From Entrophospora sp. SA101 (lineage: Eukaryota > Glomeromycota > Glomeromycetes > Entrophosporales > Entrophosporaceae), in NCBI GenBank assembly GCA_958430865.1, contig CAUDNR010001447.1:27860-40503 (forward strand): 12,644 nt of DNA, written 5' to 3'. Of the stretch, positions 1 through 9,668 are shown in pieces. The translations under genes and the position numbers were made by a program. Each line of letters opens with the position of its first letter. The first letter of the stretch is position 1. The notes beneath the pieces are model-generated. The model had not been told where the DNA came from. It saw nothing but the letters and a program-made list of their open reading frames with translations, and ran no database searches.

Positions 1-1208
1 CAGTTTCATTTTACTACTCATGCTCACGCGTAGAAACTATATATATATACCACACACGCATCTTTTCAAAAATATTGATAATTTTATATTAAATTTAATT
101 GATTGAATATTCAGTGAGTATGACTTGGTGATGTGAATTTTTAACCCTTCTTGCATTTATTAACTCCAAATTACTTATCGCATTCTGAGTGAAAGTTACC
201 AATCCTCACACAACTTTACAGGTTTCTGTGATTCTATGATATAAAGAAGAAGCCATGTCATGTCACAAAAATTATATTATATAGTGCAGGACATCTGTAA
301 TGGTCAATGATTATCACATGACTTTAAAAGCTTATAACTCCTTATTAAAAAAAAGGAAAAAAGAAAATCGATAGAATTAAAGCTAAAGACCCAAGCTTCA
401 TTTCCATCAGTTTACCTTTTTGAGTTATAAGGCTTCAAATTTCGGAATGACCTTCCCTTGTGTTTCCTAAAAGGCTCAAAAAATTTTCGTGATACATAAA
501 ATTTTTCCAATAAAAGAAATATGATTATGATTACTTGAAATTTCGGATTATGACATTTAAGGGTGCTCAATCATCTGAGGCCCATGTGTTTGAGCACATG
601 AATTAGTGTATTCCCTAAAAATTCTAATGTACATAACAATGGCCAATCAAAAAGAAATGTTCGGATCTAACCAAATCTGGTAATCATCTGCTAAAAATCA
701 GCCGATAATTTCAATTGTTTGTTTTTAAACACTTAATATTAACGAGTCACTAATGGATGGAGTTATTAAGTACTTAACTGTACCCCCACTCACTAGATAC
801 GACCAAATAATAAATTTTCTTATTTCCATTATCTAATAGTGATTATACAATAACTTTGATCCTAAAATGAAGGCTTTATTTTTTAAATTTACTCCCGTGT
901 CAGATTATCGTTATTATTTACTTGTAATAATTAAATTAAAATATCATAGCATAGTTATTATTAATAATGAAACTGACTCAGAAGGAGCAATAGGCTATAA
1001 AGTATGTATAAAAAGTACTTGCTGAAAAGGGACAAGCAGGTAAAAATAATAGTAGGAGATAATCTATATAAGATGTGGTGATTATGATTGTTGTGCGTGA
1101 ATTTGGAATCTGCGCCAATTTGAAATTCAAATTAGCCAATCAGAATTTTGTATTCAAACACCCACCCCAAAATTTATTTTCACGCAGCAACATTTATTAT
1201 TTGGGATT
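1..1208. other. Intergenic stretch, no gene recognised
   Basis: This AT-rich DNA has no open frame that reads like a protein and no recognisable tRNA or rRNA. It contains a short TA run near 39-50, an ACGCGT (MCB-like) hexamer at 26-31, and two CCAAT pentamers on the plus strand at 1115-1119 and 1136-1140. A plus-strand open frame at 1075-1419 spans part of it. Its composition does not look protein-like and I do not call it a gene. Confidence 0.5.
563..597. repeat. Perfect 8-bp inverted repeat
   Basis: GTGCTCAA at 563-570 is followed by its exact reverse complement TTGAGCAC at 590-597, so the DNA or a transcript could form an 8-bp stem with a 19-nt loop. An overlapping smaller palindrome, CATGTG (583-588) with CACATG (595-600), lies in the same place. 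No T-run follows it and no gene is adjacent, so a role is unknown. Confidence 0.5.
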
Positions 1209-1385
1209 CTATCCCATTCCTCCGTCATATGCTTGCTCTAATTTTGGGAGATCTTTAGGCCTGCGCATTTCCATATTTCTTTTTAGAATTGCCCAGAGGG
1301 TTAAGTCTGATCAGTACATAACTTTGACAAATCCTACTTACATGCTTGGGGTCATTGTCTCGCTAGAAACGTCAATTGTTTCCAT
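1209..1385 (-). CDS. Possible 31-residue two-exon peptide gene
   Basis: I do not recognise this product. On the minus strand an ATG at 1385-1383 opens 14 codons plus two bases (exon 1385-1342). A strong GTAAGT donor follows at 1341. An 81-nt intron (1341-1261) contains a branch-like CTTAAC and ends in GCGCAG. The second exon (1260-1209) joins in phase and reads PKDLPKLEQAYDGGMG to a TAG stop. The joined peptide starts METIDVSSETM and has no signal peptide or membrane segment. The evidence is only the good splice pair and the phase match over a very short length. The exons could instead be internal parts of a longer gene, or chance. It lies about 400 bp downstream of the SREBP stop, on the same strand. 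Confidence 0.27.
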
Positions 1386-1771
1386 GCATTCTGTTGATCT
1401 CCTGCTTGTATCTTCGTAAACATATTAATATCAATATAAAAATTTACATTCGTAATTCCTCTAAACTTAATATATTGTTTATTCAAAACGTGATTGCAAA
1501 TCACTTTTATTGAAAAGTTATATTAAATATTTAACATTATTTAAAATCATATAAATAATATTATGAATGAATATAATAATAAAATAATATAAAGAAAAAC
1601 GTTTTAAATCTTCATAAACTATATAATATTAAAAATATTACAATATTGTATATAATCTCTATCATTATTATTAATGAATTTAATGAATTGTCACTTGGAT
1701 ATTCCAAGATCTTACGGCTCTACTATAAATTAAGCTTTTTTCAGTCGCAATTTTCTTTAACACTAGTAACC
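1386..1771. other. Downstream intergenic DNA of the SREBP gene
   Basis: This very AT-rich stretch has no convincing coding frame on either strand. Its right-hand part is probably the 3' untranslated region of the minus-strand gene ending at 1787. The short plus-strand frame at 1646-1834 runs into the 3' end of that gene and is Ile/Leu/Phe-rich, as expected for chance translation of AT-rich DNA. Confidence 0.5.
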
Positions 1772-1777
1772 TTTATT
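1772..1777 (-). terminator. Possible polyadenylation signal of the SREBP gene
   Basis: AATAAA on the minus strand begins about 10 nt after the TAA stop at 1789-1787 and is followed by a GT-containing stretch. Fungal polyadenylation signals are loose, so this is only a candidate. Confidence 0.35.
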
Positions 1778-1786
1778 AGCTGCAGA

Positions 1787-2229
1787 TTACACTTCATTCT
1801 TATCACTCTCATCACCATCCTCGTCTTCTTCTAAATCTATATCACCATCTTCTTCTTCTTCCAATCCAACATCATCATCATCACTTTCATCATTTAATCC
1901 ATTCACTATTCTGATTATTAAATCTATTTTACCTATAAATCCATCCCTTGCTTTAGAAATTTCATCGAATACATTATCGTTTGTTAATAAACGTAAATGA
2001 GTTATCCATTTTCCTATTGATGGTTTCAACCTTGAATCAACATCCAAAACTTCAGGTAGTATTATTTTTTTATTTTTATCTTCATCAATAATAATGCCTT
2101 CAACAATCTTCCACCCCAGTAACTTCGTATCCAATACAATCCACCCAACACAAAATTCTGCTAAATCATGAACATTCTTCAATATGTCGTCCTCTATAGA
2201 AGCTTCAAATTCAAGCATTTCTCCAAAAC

Positions 2230-2278
<49 letters not shown>

Positions 2279-5200
2279 TACTCCCATCTTTTTCTTTAAT
2301 GATATAGCATAATAAGCTTTATTTGCACAATTGATTGATGCTTCTAATTTTCCATTCATTAATAATATAAATGAAAATAATCCCATGGCAATAATTTCTT
2401 TATTTATATTGTTGACGGTTTTTGGATATTCGTCTTTCAATCTACTCATAATATTTTCGCCAACAACGTTGTTCCCTTGAGTAAATGCCTCAACTGCACA
2501 TCCAACCAATGCATACCAATGTGAGATAGACTGTTGTGTCGTGATTTTTAACAAATCAATAAAACTATATTTACATCTAGATGCTTCTTTCTTTTTACCA
2601 AACTTTGAAGATATAAAATCATAAAAAGAATTTTTAAGATGGAAAAGAGCCTGTGCATCAGTTAAATATGTAAGGGGAATGGTAGTATTATTGATATTAT
2701 TTGCAACAGTAGAAATGGTTGCAGCGGTGCCATTGGAATTAGAATGATTATTATTATTACTCTTCGTATTGCCAATAAGTTTGTCTTCATTTCGAAATAA
2801 TTGATCTCTAATTTCATTTGCGATTCTTTTCCATAGATTATCACCTTCATTACATGCCAGTGCTATTTCAAGCCATTTATCTTGATCGCTACTATTATTT
2901 CTTCTTTTATTATTTGCCAATTTCCAGAAATGCGAGACTGCTTTTTGAGAAATAAACGGAATTGAATTTAGTCCAATATAACATTGAAAAGCTGCATTGG
3001 CATAAATGCGTGATGGACTAATGTAAAATGGTTTACGATTGTTGTATGGATTTTCCAATAAATTGATTGTTCGAAAGCATGTATATAAAATGGAAATTCG
3101 TGAAACTTTTTTATTTCCTATTATATTGGCAGAAATAAAAAAAGAAGAGAGAGAAAAAATCGCTTTTAGAAAACATCATCACCATAAACATCATCAAATT
3201 TATTTTAAAAGCAAAAGTTTTTCGGGAACTTACCACCACACAATTCAACTTCGCCAGTTCTAGCCCAAAGTTCAACTTCCAATGTTCTTTCATCAATATC
3301 CAACAGACTAGAAGCGTCAGAAATTTCCCAACCCAAAAACTTTCTTAACAACAATTTAAAAGCTTCAGATATAAAACCAATTATTAACTCAAAATAGTTC
3401 ATTTGTAGACTTTGCGTAAGATGAGAAAGTGATCGATAATATGCTTTTATATCTTTAGTTTTAAGGGTTAATGCTGACATTATAGTTGATTTTTTTCTAT
3501 GAACTTGACGTGTTTGATTGGAAAATAAAGAAGGTCGAATAATATAAGTAAAACATATGAGAAAAGTAAAAGCACGAATTAAATACCTAAAAAAAAAAAT
3601 TCAATTAATTAATAATAAATAAATAAATAAATAAATATAATATAATATATATGTACTGTAAATGCTTACCAAATATCAATGGTAACTTTTCCATCATCAA
3701 GGATATTTTTAGGTGAAAGAGTTTCAGTTGCTTCATTTTGAACACTTGATATGACATGGCCTTTATTGTGATGATGCATATGATCATGATCTTGTTGAAG
3801 GTAAGATCCTGGGGGTGAGAAGAAAGTCATACACATGAATAAAGCCATTAATGCTCTTGAACCAGCATTTCTATCTGGAGTCAATGGTGGTGTATCAAAA
3901 TCTTCTTGAGTAACAGAAGACGGTGACTCAGGATATGATGATTCTGGAGTATTAACACCAGGCGTTTTTTGTTGTTCGGTATAGTCATTATATAATTTAA
4001 TTCCTCCTTTTAATGATTCAATAATCTTTCGTAATTTATCATTATCCTCCTTAGCTTTTACGTTAGCCTTTTTCAAATAAATAATATATTCTGTAGCTTT
4101 TCTTAAAATTGTAGCCTTATTCAACTTTCTTGCGGCTGGAATACCATCGATTTCTTCAACCTCATCGTCATCTTTAGTTTTCAAATGGCAAAGAGCTGGC
4201 ACAACACTTTTAAGTTCATTGATACGATCATTTATGTTATTTCTATAACGACGTTCAATAACGTTGTGAGCAACTTTCTTTTGTTGTTTGTTTGCATTCG
4301 TAGTAGGTTGATTAACTTGATTTTGTGTTGAGGTATTTTTAAGACGTGATATAGGAACTTTTGCATTTTGTGAAGTTCCGTTGCCTTGAATTGAAATAAA
4401 AGAAAATTTAGAGATTTGATTTATAGATAAATAAATCTAAATATACATATAGAATAAAAAAAAATTTCAAAAAAATGATGGATTATTGATGAAATCAAAC
4501 TTACCAATAATCTCTCCATTATTTTTTGAATTTAAATTACTCATAAAATTATTACTAGTAATAGGAGTGATTGTATTAGTAGGTGTGGTAGTTGTTGTTG
4601 TTGTTGTACTATCAGTTTGATTCCAATTAGATTGATCAAAAGTTGGTAATGGGTTATTTGGAATTTGTTCAAGATTTAAAATGTTTTGTGATAATACATC
4701 CAAATCCATCATTGAAACAGGAATTATTTCAGAAAATGATGACGAAGGAGAAGATAAGTTATTAGCACCTTTAGAATCTTCTTTAAAACTTTTTTTCAAA
4801 TTTGATTTTAATTCATTATTTGTTTTTTTCATGTTTTTTGTATTTTTAGCTATGCTGTCAGGACCTTTATGTTTCTTTTTCAGTAAAGTCTTATCGATAG
4901 ACACAAGATTTTTAGCAGGTTGTGGACTTTTTTTCAAATTGTTGTTGTTATTATCATTTGTAAAAATATCAAAATCATCTTTTTTTCCTAATAATTGATC
5001 AAAAGAATTTTCCATTGTAAAATCGTCAAAGTCATTTATTTTTATATCGTTTGGCGAAATTGTAAAATCTTGAGTGTTGAATATTGGAGATAAAACATTA
5101 CTACTCATTCCATAATTATCATCAAATGATGACGATGTTGTTGTAAATGAATTTGGAGTGAAATTATTGTCACTTGAAGAAATCAACGAATTTAATATTT

Positions 5201-5510
5201 CAGGAGAACTGAAAATACTATTATCAGTTGGATATTGAAAGTTGTCGTATAGACTATTGTTGACAAAAGAGTTCAAATCATCATCATTATTATTAATACC
5301 GAACATTGCTTGAATTTGTGCATCGATATTAAGATCATTTATTGGATTGGATTGAAAAGTAATATTGTTTTTGTTATTACTATCATCGTTGTTGTTTTCT
5401 AAGTTGTCTGATGATTTATTGTTGTTATATGATGAATTATTCATTAGAAGATCTTGAATTTCAGCTTGTTGTTGTAATTCGCTCAGTAAATTATTGTTAG
5501 TTTCAAACAT
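1787..5510 (-). CDS. SREBP/Sre1-type membrane-bound bHLH-zipper transcription factor, four exons
   Basis: Four exons (5510-4505, 4384-3670, 3586-3234, 3117-1787) join in phase to 1134 codons plus TAA. An in-frame TAA lies three codons before the ATG. Residues 1-370 are rich in Asn, Ser and acidic residues with a poly-Thr run, typical of an activation region. The bHLH starts at about 375 with HNVIERRYRNNIN and carries the SREBP tyrosine (Y382). It has a long acidic loop and a second helix with LNKATILRKATEYI, then a zipper to about 465. A Ser/Thr-Pro-rich linker follows. Two hydrophobic helices (about 511-527 and 575-592) enclose a roughly 45-residue loop. The remainder matches the DUF2014 layout of fungal Sre1/SrbA, with 16 Asn at 972-987 and an acidic tail at 1100-1134. 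In the family the precursor sits in the ER, is cleaved when sterol or oxygen is low, and its N-terminal part controls sterol and hypoxia genes. The family call is firm; exact targets are not visible. Confidence 0.93.
2231..2278. repeat. (ATT)16 microsatellite coding for 16 Asn
   Basis: Sixteen perfect ATT units on the plus strand read as sixteen AAT codons on the coding (minus) strand, residues 972-987 of the SREBP-like protein. All codons are identical, so the tract is likely to vary in length by slippage. Length changes of whole units keep the frame. Confidence 0.95.
3118..3233 (-). other. Intron 3 of the SREBP gene (116 nt)
   Basis: The donor is GTAAGT and the acceptor AATAATAG, with a pyrimidine-rich stretch before it. 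The join is phase 1 and rebuilds a Gly codon. A second AG twelve bases further in (exon from 3105) also keeps the frame and would drop four residues, so the exact acceptor needs RNA evidence. Confidence 0.82.
3587..3669 (-). other. Intron 2 of the SREBP gene (83 nt)
   Basis: The donor is GTAAGC and the acceptor is TTTTTAG after a T-run. The join is phase 2, rebuilds a Trp codon (residue 574) and carries the reading directly into the second membrane helix. An intronic TAAA repeat lies inside it. Confidence 0.9.
3616..3636. repeat. TAAA microsatellite inside intron 2
   Basis: Five perfect TAAA units and one further T on the plus strand lie wholly within intron 2 of the SREBP gene. This is simple-sequence DNA with no coding effect. 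Confidence 0.9.
4385..4504 (-). other. Intron 1 of the SREBP gene (120 nt)
   Basis: The donor is GTAAGT and the acceptor TTCAAG. The join is phase 1, rebuilds Gly336 and leads into the bHLH without a stop. An upstream AG (TATTTAG) would bring in an in-frame TAA, so the TTCAAG acceptor is preferred. Confidence 0.88.
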
Positions 5511-5971
5511 TGCGTATTATTTTTACTTCTTTATTATTTTTTTTTTTTTGGGATATTTATATAAATATAATCGTGATGATGATTTGTTAATATTTGATCA
5601 GGCTATATATTTTTAATGTAAAACCAAATTAAATATATATATAGAATTAATTTGGGTAATCAAACCTAATCGCCCAATTAAACGACCATTATATATATAC
5701 AAAATTGCGTGTTATATTGTTTTTTATTCTTTATTAATGGCCGATCCTTATTATTATTTATCAAATTTTGGGGTAAAAATTTTGACGATCTACTATTTCT
5801 ACTATATATGTATTACTATATTAATTATATTAATGACAAAAAAAAAATTTTTCCTGAAGAATTAAACTATTATTACTATTTAAATTCAATACATTTTATG
5901 TATTAAAAGTGCCTAATGTTTCTTCTGCCATTTTTTTTTTTTCAACCTGCGTAGGTTTTAGTTATTTTAAT
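5511..5971 (-). promoter_or_regulatory. Probable promoter and 5' leader of the SREBP gene
   Basis: This AT-rich DNA lies upstream of the ATG at 5510. A TATATATATA run at 5634-5643, about 125 bp before the start codon, is a plausible TATA element. Other TATATA runs occur at 5603-5609 and near 5690-5699. A T-run at about 5534-5549 (an A-run on the coding strand) sits in the leader. I saw no clear sterol-response element of the ATCACCCCAC type, so self-regulation is not supported from the sequence. The plus-strand open frame at 5709-5906 is low-complexity and not called. Confidence 0.4.
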
Positions 5972-6278
5972 TTACAGCTCTCCATATTCCACATATTCCA
6001 ATTCTTTGTGCATATTTTCAGCTACCATTTTTTTTGGTTCATATTTACTGTTCATTATCAAACATAAACTTCTGGTAAACTTTTGACCTTTGGACTTATT
6101 CTTTTAACGAATTCCTTTAGCACCCCACCCTGAAACAAGAAACATCAATAATGTTTTTATGGTGCAAAACACCTAGTCCCGCAGCTTTTCATTGGTCTTG
6201 TAGATCCTTTAGTATTCCAGCAATGGTTTTGAAGACCCAAGCCTCAAAGTTGCACAGGTTTACTATATACGAGACTGT
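5972..6278 (-). pseudogene. Degenerate coding fragments, probable lineage-specific repeat family
   Basis: Two minus-strand stretches read like protein but are broken. The first (6278-6117) contains NLCNFEAWVFKTIAGILKD, then an in-frame TGA, then KAAGLGVLHHKNIIDV and a TAA. The second (from ATG 6055 to TAA 5974-5972) gives 27 residues including YEPKKMVAENMHKELE. They lie in different frames with stops between them, so no intact protein is possible here. The charged, helical second part resembles, from memory, sequences I associate with repeated genes in Rhizophagus; I cannot name a family. These could be remains of a transposable-element gene. No promoter or splice sites were assigned. Confidence 0.35.
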
Positions 6279-6608
6279 CTACAGCAAAAACCACTCCGAG
6301 CTCTTTTACTAATTTGTGTTTTTTACATAATACCATCCTGTGACATAACTTGTGACCTGTTTACTTAAATGAAATTGATCTACATACCCCATTTTTTATT
6401 GTTACATGTAATAATTTAAATAAAATTTTTAAAAGTAATGTATATTTGGGGCATGCTGTAACAAAACCAGAAAAGTGAACATTGGTATTGCCAATATTTC
6501 AGGAATCAAAATTTAGTAACGTGATTATTATTAAAAATCTTCCATTTGTTATCTATCCTCTTAATATTAGGTGATATATAGAATTACCTCTATATAAAAA
6601 TAGTTAAT

Positions 6609-6788
6609 ATGAAATTAATTTACATCAGATCTACTATGAAACCCAAGAATTATAGCACCATTAGAAGTATTTTGAAGAAAGAACAAGGTGAGAAAATCGC
6701 TCCTTACATTTTCAAAATAAATGATACTCGGACATTGAAAGCTTATCTAAAAAAAGAAATGATTACCTATGAAATTTACCAAGAATGA
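6609..6788 (+). CDS. Hypothetical 59-residue open frame
   Basis: The frame runs from ATG at 6609 to TGA at 6786-6788. I do not recognise the product. It is Lys-rich and protein-like rather than low-complexity, with segments such as TIRSILKKEQGEKIAPYIF and TRTLKAYLKKEM that would form charged helices. It has no signal peptide or membrane segment. A Lys/Arg-rich overlapping frame continues at 6769-6966, so a frameshifted remnant of a longer gene is possible. No neighbouring gene gives context. It may be a small gene, one exon, or a fragment. Confidence 0.3.
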   Translation: MKLIYIRSTMKPKNYSTIRSILKKEQGEKIAPYIFKINDTRTLKAYLKKEMITYEIYQE

Positions 6789-6966
6789 AAAAATCATAAC
6801 GAATAAAAGAGCATCAATGCAAAGCCACGGTGAACCTAGAAAGAAGAGAAAATCAGAAGAAAAACAATTTTACTGCCTAAATCATGTAAAATTATGGATT
6901 TTGGGCTTATTTTATATCACGCATATTTTTATTAATTTAAATAATTCTCTATCTTTGTACAAATAA

Positions 6967-8951
6967 AATTAATATGTATAAATATATAAATCTGATGTCC
7001 TTCGGTTTTAAACAGGGTCACAGAAAATCTTAATAAATAATAATCCCTAGTTGCTTATTTTAAAGTAATTCTGTGGTAGCATTCACCCTCTCCGATTAAG
7101 TCTTGCTACTATGGCAGCACTTAACCACCAATAAAAGTCTTGGATTTATAATAACAATTTTATTACAAATTTGTCTGTCTATTTGTTTAATTATTTATAC
7201 AACTAAGATGTCCCTAGAAAATGTTAGTGTATAATTATAAAAGGAAATAATTTTGTGAGTAATTATTTTAATAATGATTCGTTATGAGTAATTAGGGTTG
7301 GGGAAGTAATTTCATTAACAGGTATTTAAGTTTAAAAGAGTGTTTGATTTGTTTAATAATATCATGATCTTTGTTATCCTGAACTGTTAAAAAATCCTCA
7401 AAATAAGTATCCAATGAAAGGGTTCATATACCTTTCGTGGGTGTACAGATTTTCAATGAAATTTCTATCTATATTTTTAATCGTTTAATTTTTCAAAGGT
7501 ACTTTTTGTTCTTTTCATTATTTTATATAAAATTCTAGCTATTTGTTAAAATTTGTAATTAAAAATTTAAAAATCATATGATTCTCTATTTTTGTCAAAC
7601 AGCTAACAGAATTAATAACTGATTTCTAAATATATACAAATTGAAATGATAAATGTTGGTTTTTTTAAAAGATAAGAGTAAAAAGATGAGATAAAAAAAA
7701 TAAGAATAAATAATATAAAATATAAAATAATAATAAAAATATAAATATAAATAATTCATAAATATTTATACGAAAATCAAAATAATTAAAATAATCACGT
7801 TATATTTGAAAAATGTGACATTGTAATATAACATATTACACTGGCTTTAGGGGACGCCTTAGTTTAGTTGTAAATGATGATTATTCTCCTTTGAAATTCG
7901 AGTGAATTAACTTGGTGACCTGGTAGGTATTGCAGTATCAATAAGTCAATACTAAGGTCGGATTGGGTGGAACGCCTCCACTAAATTCTTAATTAAGGAT
8001 CTGATTTCAGGTTTGTTGACGGTTTACTGGTTTTGTGAAAATTTTAGATATTGATTGTTTTGATAGTTTTTTATAAGAAAATTATGTGAAATTATTTAAC
8101 CATAAAGCTGTTGGGTATATAGTGTTATTTAGCATAGTGGAAATTTGAAATGTTACATTAATTTTTTATATTGTGCAACGTAACTTTACAATACACGACA
8201 AACATTCTGGCAATAAAAAGGAAGTGATAAACTGGATTTGAATTGGATCTGAACTTGATCTCCAACTTAGAGAAGTAACAACTATATACTGGTGAAGTTT
8301 CAGGAGCAACGGGTTCTGTATAACATTTTGTGCAACAACAAATTTCCATTATGCTGGGTTATTTTAAATACGTAGACAGATTCGGACGCCTTGTGCGTTA
8401 CTTACTCACACTAGTACCAATATATTATCTAATAACGAAAAAGTCTCATCCGCAGCCGTAGAGAATGATTTATTTTTCGTTACAGCATTAATAAAAAATA
8501 TACCAACATTTTATCATTTGTACAACTAAACCCAAACAATAATGATCTATCTATTATATATTTGTCAACAACTGAATAATGAAAGTATTATTTATATAGG
8601 AGAAAATGTAAACTAAGGTGATATTGCAATAATTTATGGTTTATTTTAAATTTCATTATAAATTTGTATAATATTAAAAAAACAAATAATCAATTTGACT
8701 ATCTATTGTAAATTTTAATTTTAAGAATACTAATTTCTTAATATAATTATAACAACTCAGATATAAATATAGATACTATGATAATAGTCAAATTTCCAAT
8801 AAACTTTAATATTTCAGTGGTAATAATGAATGATAATACGAAAAAGTTTGATTATCTATTTAAAGAATATTTTTAACATCTTGCAATAATAATTCAGAAT
8901 TAATTTTTTCGTTTTTTTTGTGCGAGTGTTTTCATTATCTTTTGAACGTTG
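6967..8951. other. Long AT-rich intergenic region
   Basis: No gene is supported here. Positions 7141-7800 are extremely AT-rich with no structure of note, apart from a small hairpin (GAAAGG with CCTTTC) near 7417-7438. Positions 7841-8030 are less AT-rich and look like unique or old repeat sequence. The 9-mer GGACGCCTT occurs at 7852-7860 and again at 8384-8392. A short minus-strand frame at 8349-8158 begins with a Cys cluster (MEICCCTKC) but has no other support. Positions 8400-8900 show nothing recognisable. Confidence 0.5.
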
Positions 8952-9510
8952 TCAACATATGGTCTTTTGTATGTAGTGAAACTGATGATTGTTCCTTTTC
9001 AAATCATTTATTTTATTATCAATTATTTCATATATATTTTTTAGTGGATTTAATGACAAACAATATTGAAAAGATTTCTAAGTTAATAATAATAAAAATA
9101 AGATATTTATAGCCAAATAATATACTTACTGCTAATCTAATCATCATTTCTGTGATTCTACTTAAAGAAGTAAAACTTAGATTATCTTCCTTGCAAGGAA
9201 GTGGTGCAGATTCAACATTTAAAAATAAAAAGAGAACTGGATACACTTGCCTTGTACTGAAGAGGTTAAGGTACAAGCGGTTTTGACCATTAAACTCTCC
9301 AGACAATTGAAGCCCCCATGTTCTCAACGATCTCAAATCATTTTCTATTAATTTATATAAGTGCTTAGTTCTCTCTTCAAAGTCATACCATAATGTAAAT
9401 AAATCATCACAGTTGTATCTGGCGATCTTCAATTTGTCATCAAGAAATTTTTTTGTGTTGTCATTTGATAAAAAACTATTTTCTAGTGTGAAAATCTCAT
9501 ATCCATATAC

Positions 9511-9528
9511 TTCTCCTCCAAGATCAGT
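9511..9528. repeat. Left copy of 18-bp direct repeat flanking an insertion
   Basis: ttctcctccaagatcagt is identical to 9651-9668, 140 bp away. On the minus strand both copies code for TDLGGE in the same phase, which marks them as a duplicated target. Confidence 0.9.
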
Positions 9529-9650
9529 GCCGTAATCCAAAAAAGGAAAAAGTATGGTTGCAAAAGTGGTCGCAAAGATAATTGCAACCACCTTTTATAT
9601 GCCGTAAATACAATTACTACCATCATCATAATTTATGGCACTAGTCTTTA
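9529..9650. mobile_element. 122-bp MITE-like insertion inside a coding exon
   Basis: The insert is bounded by an 18-bp direct repeat. It begins with (AGT)GCCGTAA and ends near TTATGGCACT, imperfect inverted ends of about 10 bp, with eight extra bases (agtcttta) on the right. It also holds a perfect internal inverted repeat, GGTTGCAA (9556-9563) and TTGCAACC (9582-9589), and a second hairpin, GCCGTAAAT (9601-9609) with ATTTATGGC. It has no coding capacity. Adding it with one repeat copy (140 bp) shifts the frame and puts a TAA directly after the left part of the exon. The long duplication is unusual for common DNA transposons, so a repair-type or retroposition event is also possible. Confidence 0.6.
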
Positions 9651-9668
9651 TTCTCCTCCAAGATCAGT
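9651..9668. repeat. Right copy of 18-bp direct repeat flanking an insertion
   Basis: This is an exact copy of 9511-9528. It is the end of the upstream part of the interrupted exon on the minus strand, where TDLGGE is followed at once by a TAA from the insert. Confidence 0.9.

Noticed and set aside
1075..1419. Plus-strand open frame of 114 codons
   Set aside because: The translation has no domain-like pattern, no upstream gene signals, and covers a stretch where the minus strand has a better splice-supported reading.
1787..3058. Treating the 423-codon frame as a separate gene
   Set aside because: Its first codon is TTG, not ATG. It joins in phase to the upstream exon across a GT-AG intron and completes the SREBP C-terminal domain.
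3039..3296. Short frames on both strands around intron 3
   Set aside because: They cover intron 3 and its exon edges; the spliced SREBP reading explains the region.
4681..4998. Plus-strand open frame of 105 codons rich in Phe and Leu
   Set aside because: It lies antisense inside exon 1 of the SREBP gene and mirrors its Lys/Asn-rich codons.
7415..7438. Hairpin with GTTCATA loop considered as a tRNA T-arm
   Set aside because: No acceptor stem, anticodon arm or matching spacing around it.
8158..8349. Minus-strand frame starting with a Cys cluster (MEICCCTKC)
   Set aside because: Only one short frame with no splice partners, no recognised zinc-binding spacing and no neighbour support; kept as a note only.
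7852..8392. 9-mer GGACGCCTT at both ends of a 540-bp stretch, as possible terminal repeats of an element
   Set aside because: The match does not extend beyond nine bases and no target duplication is visible.
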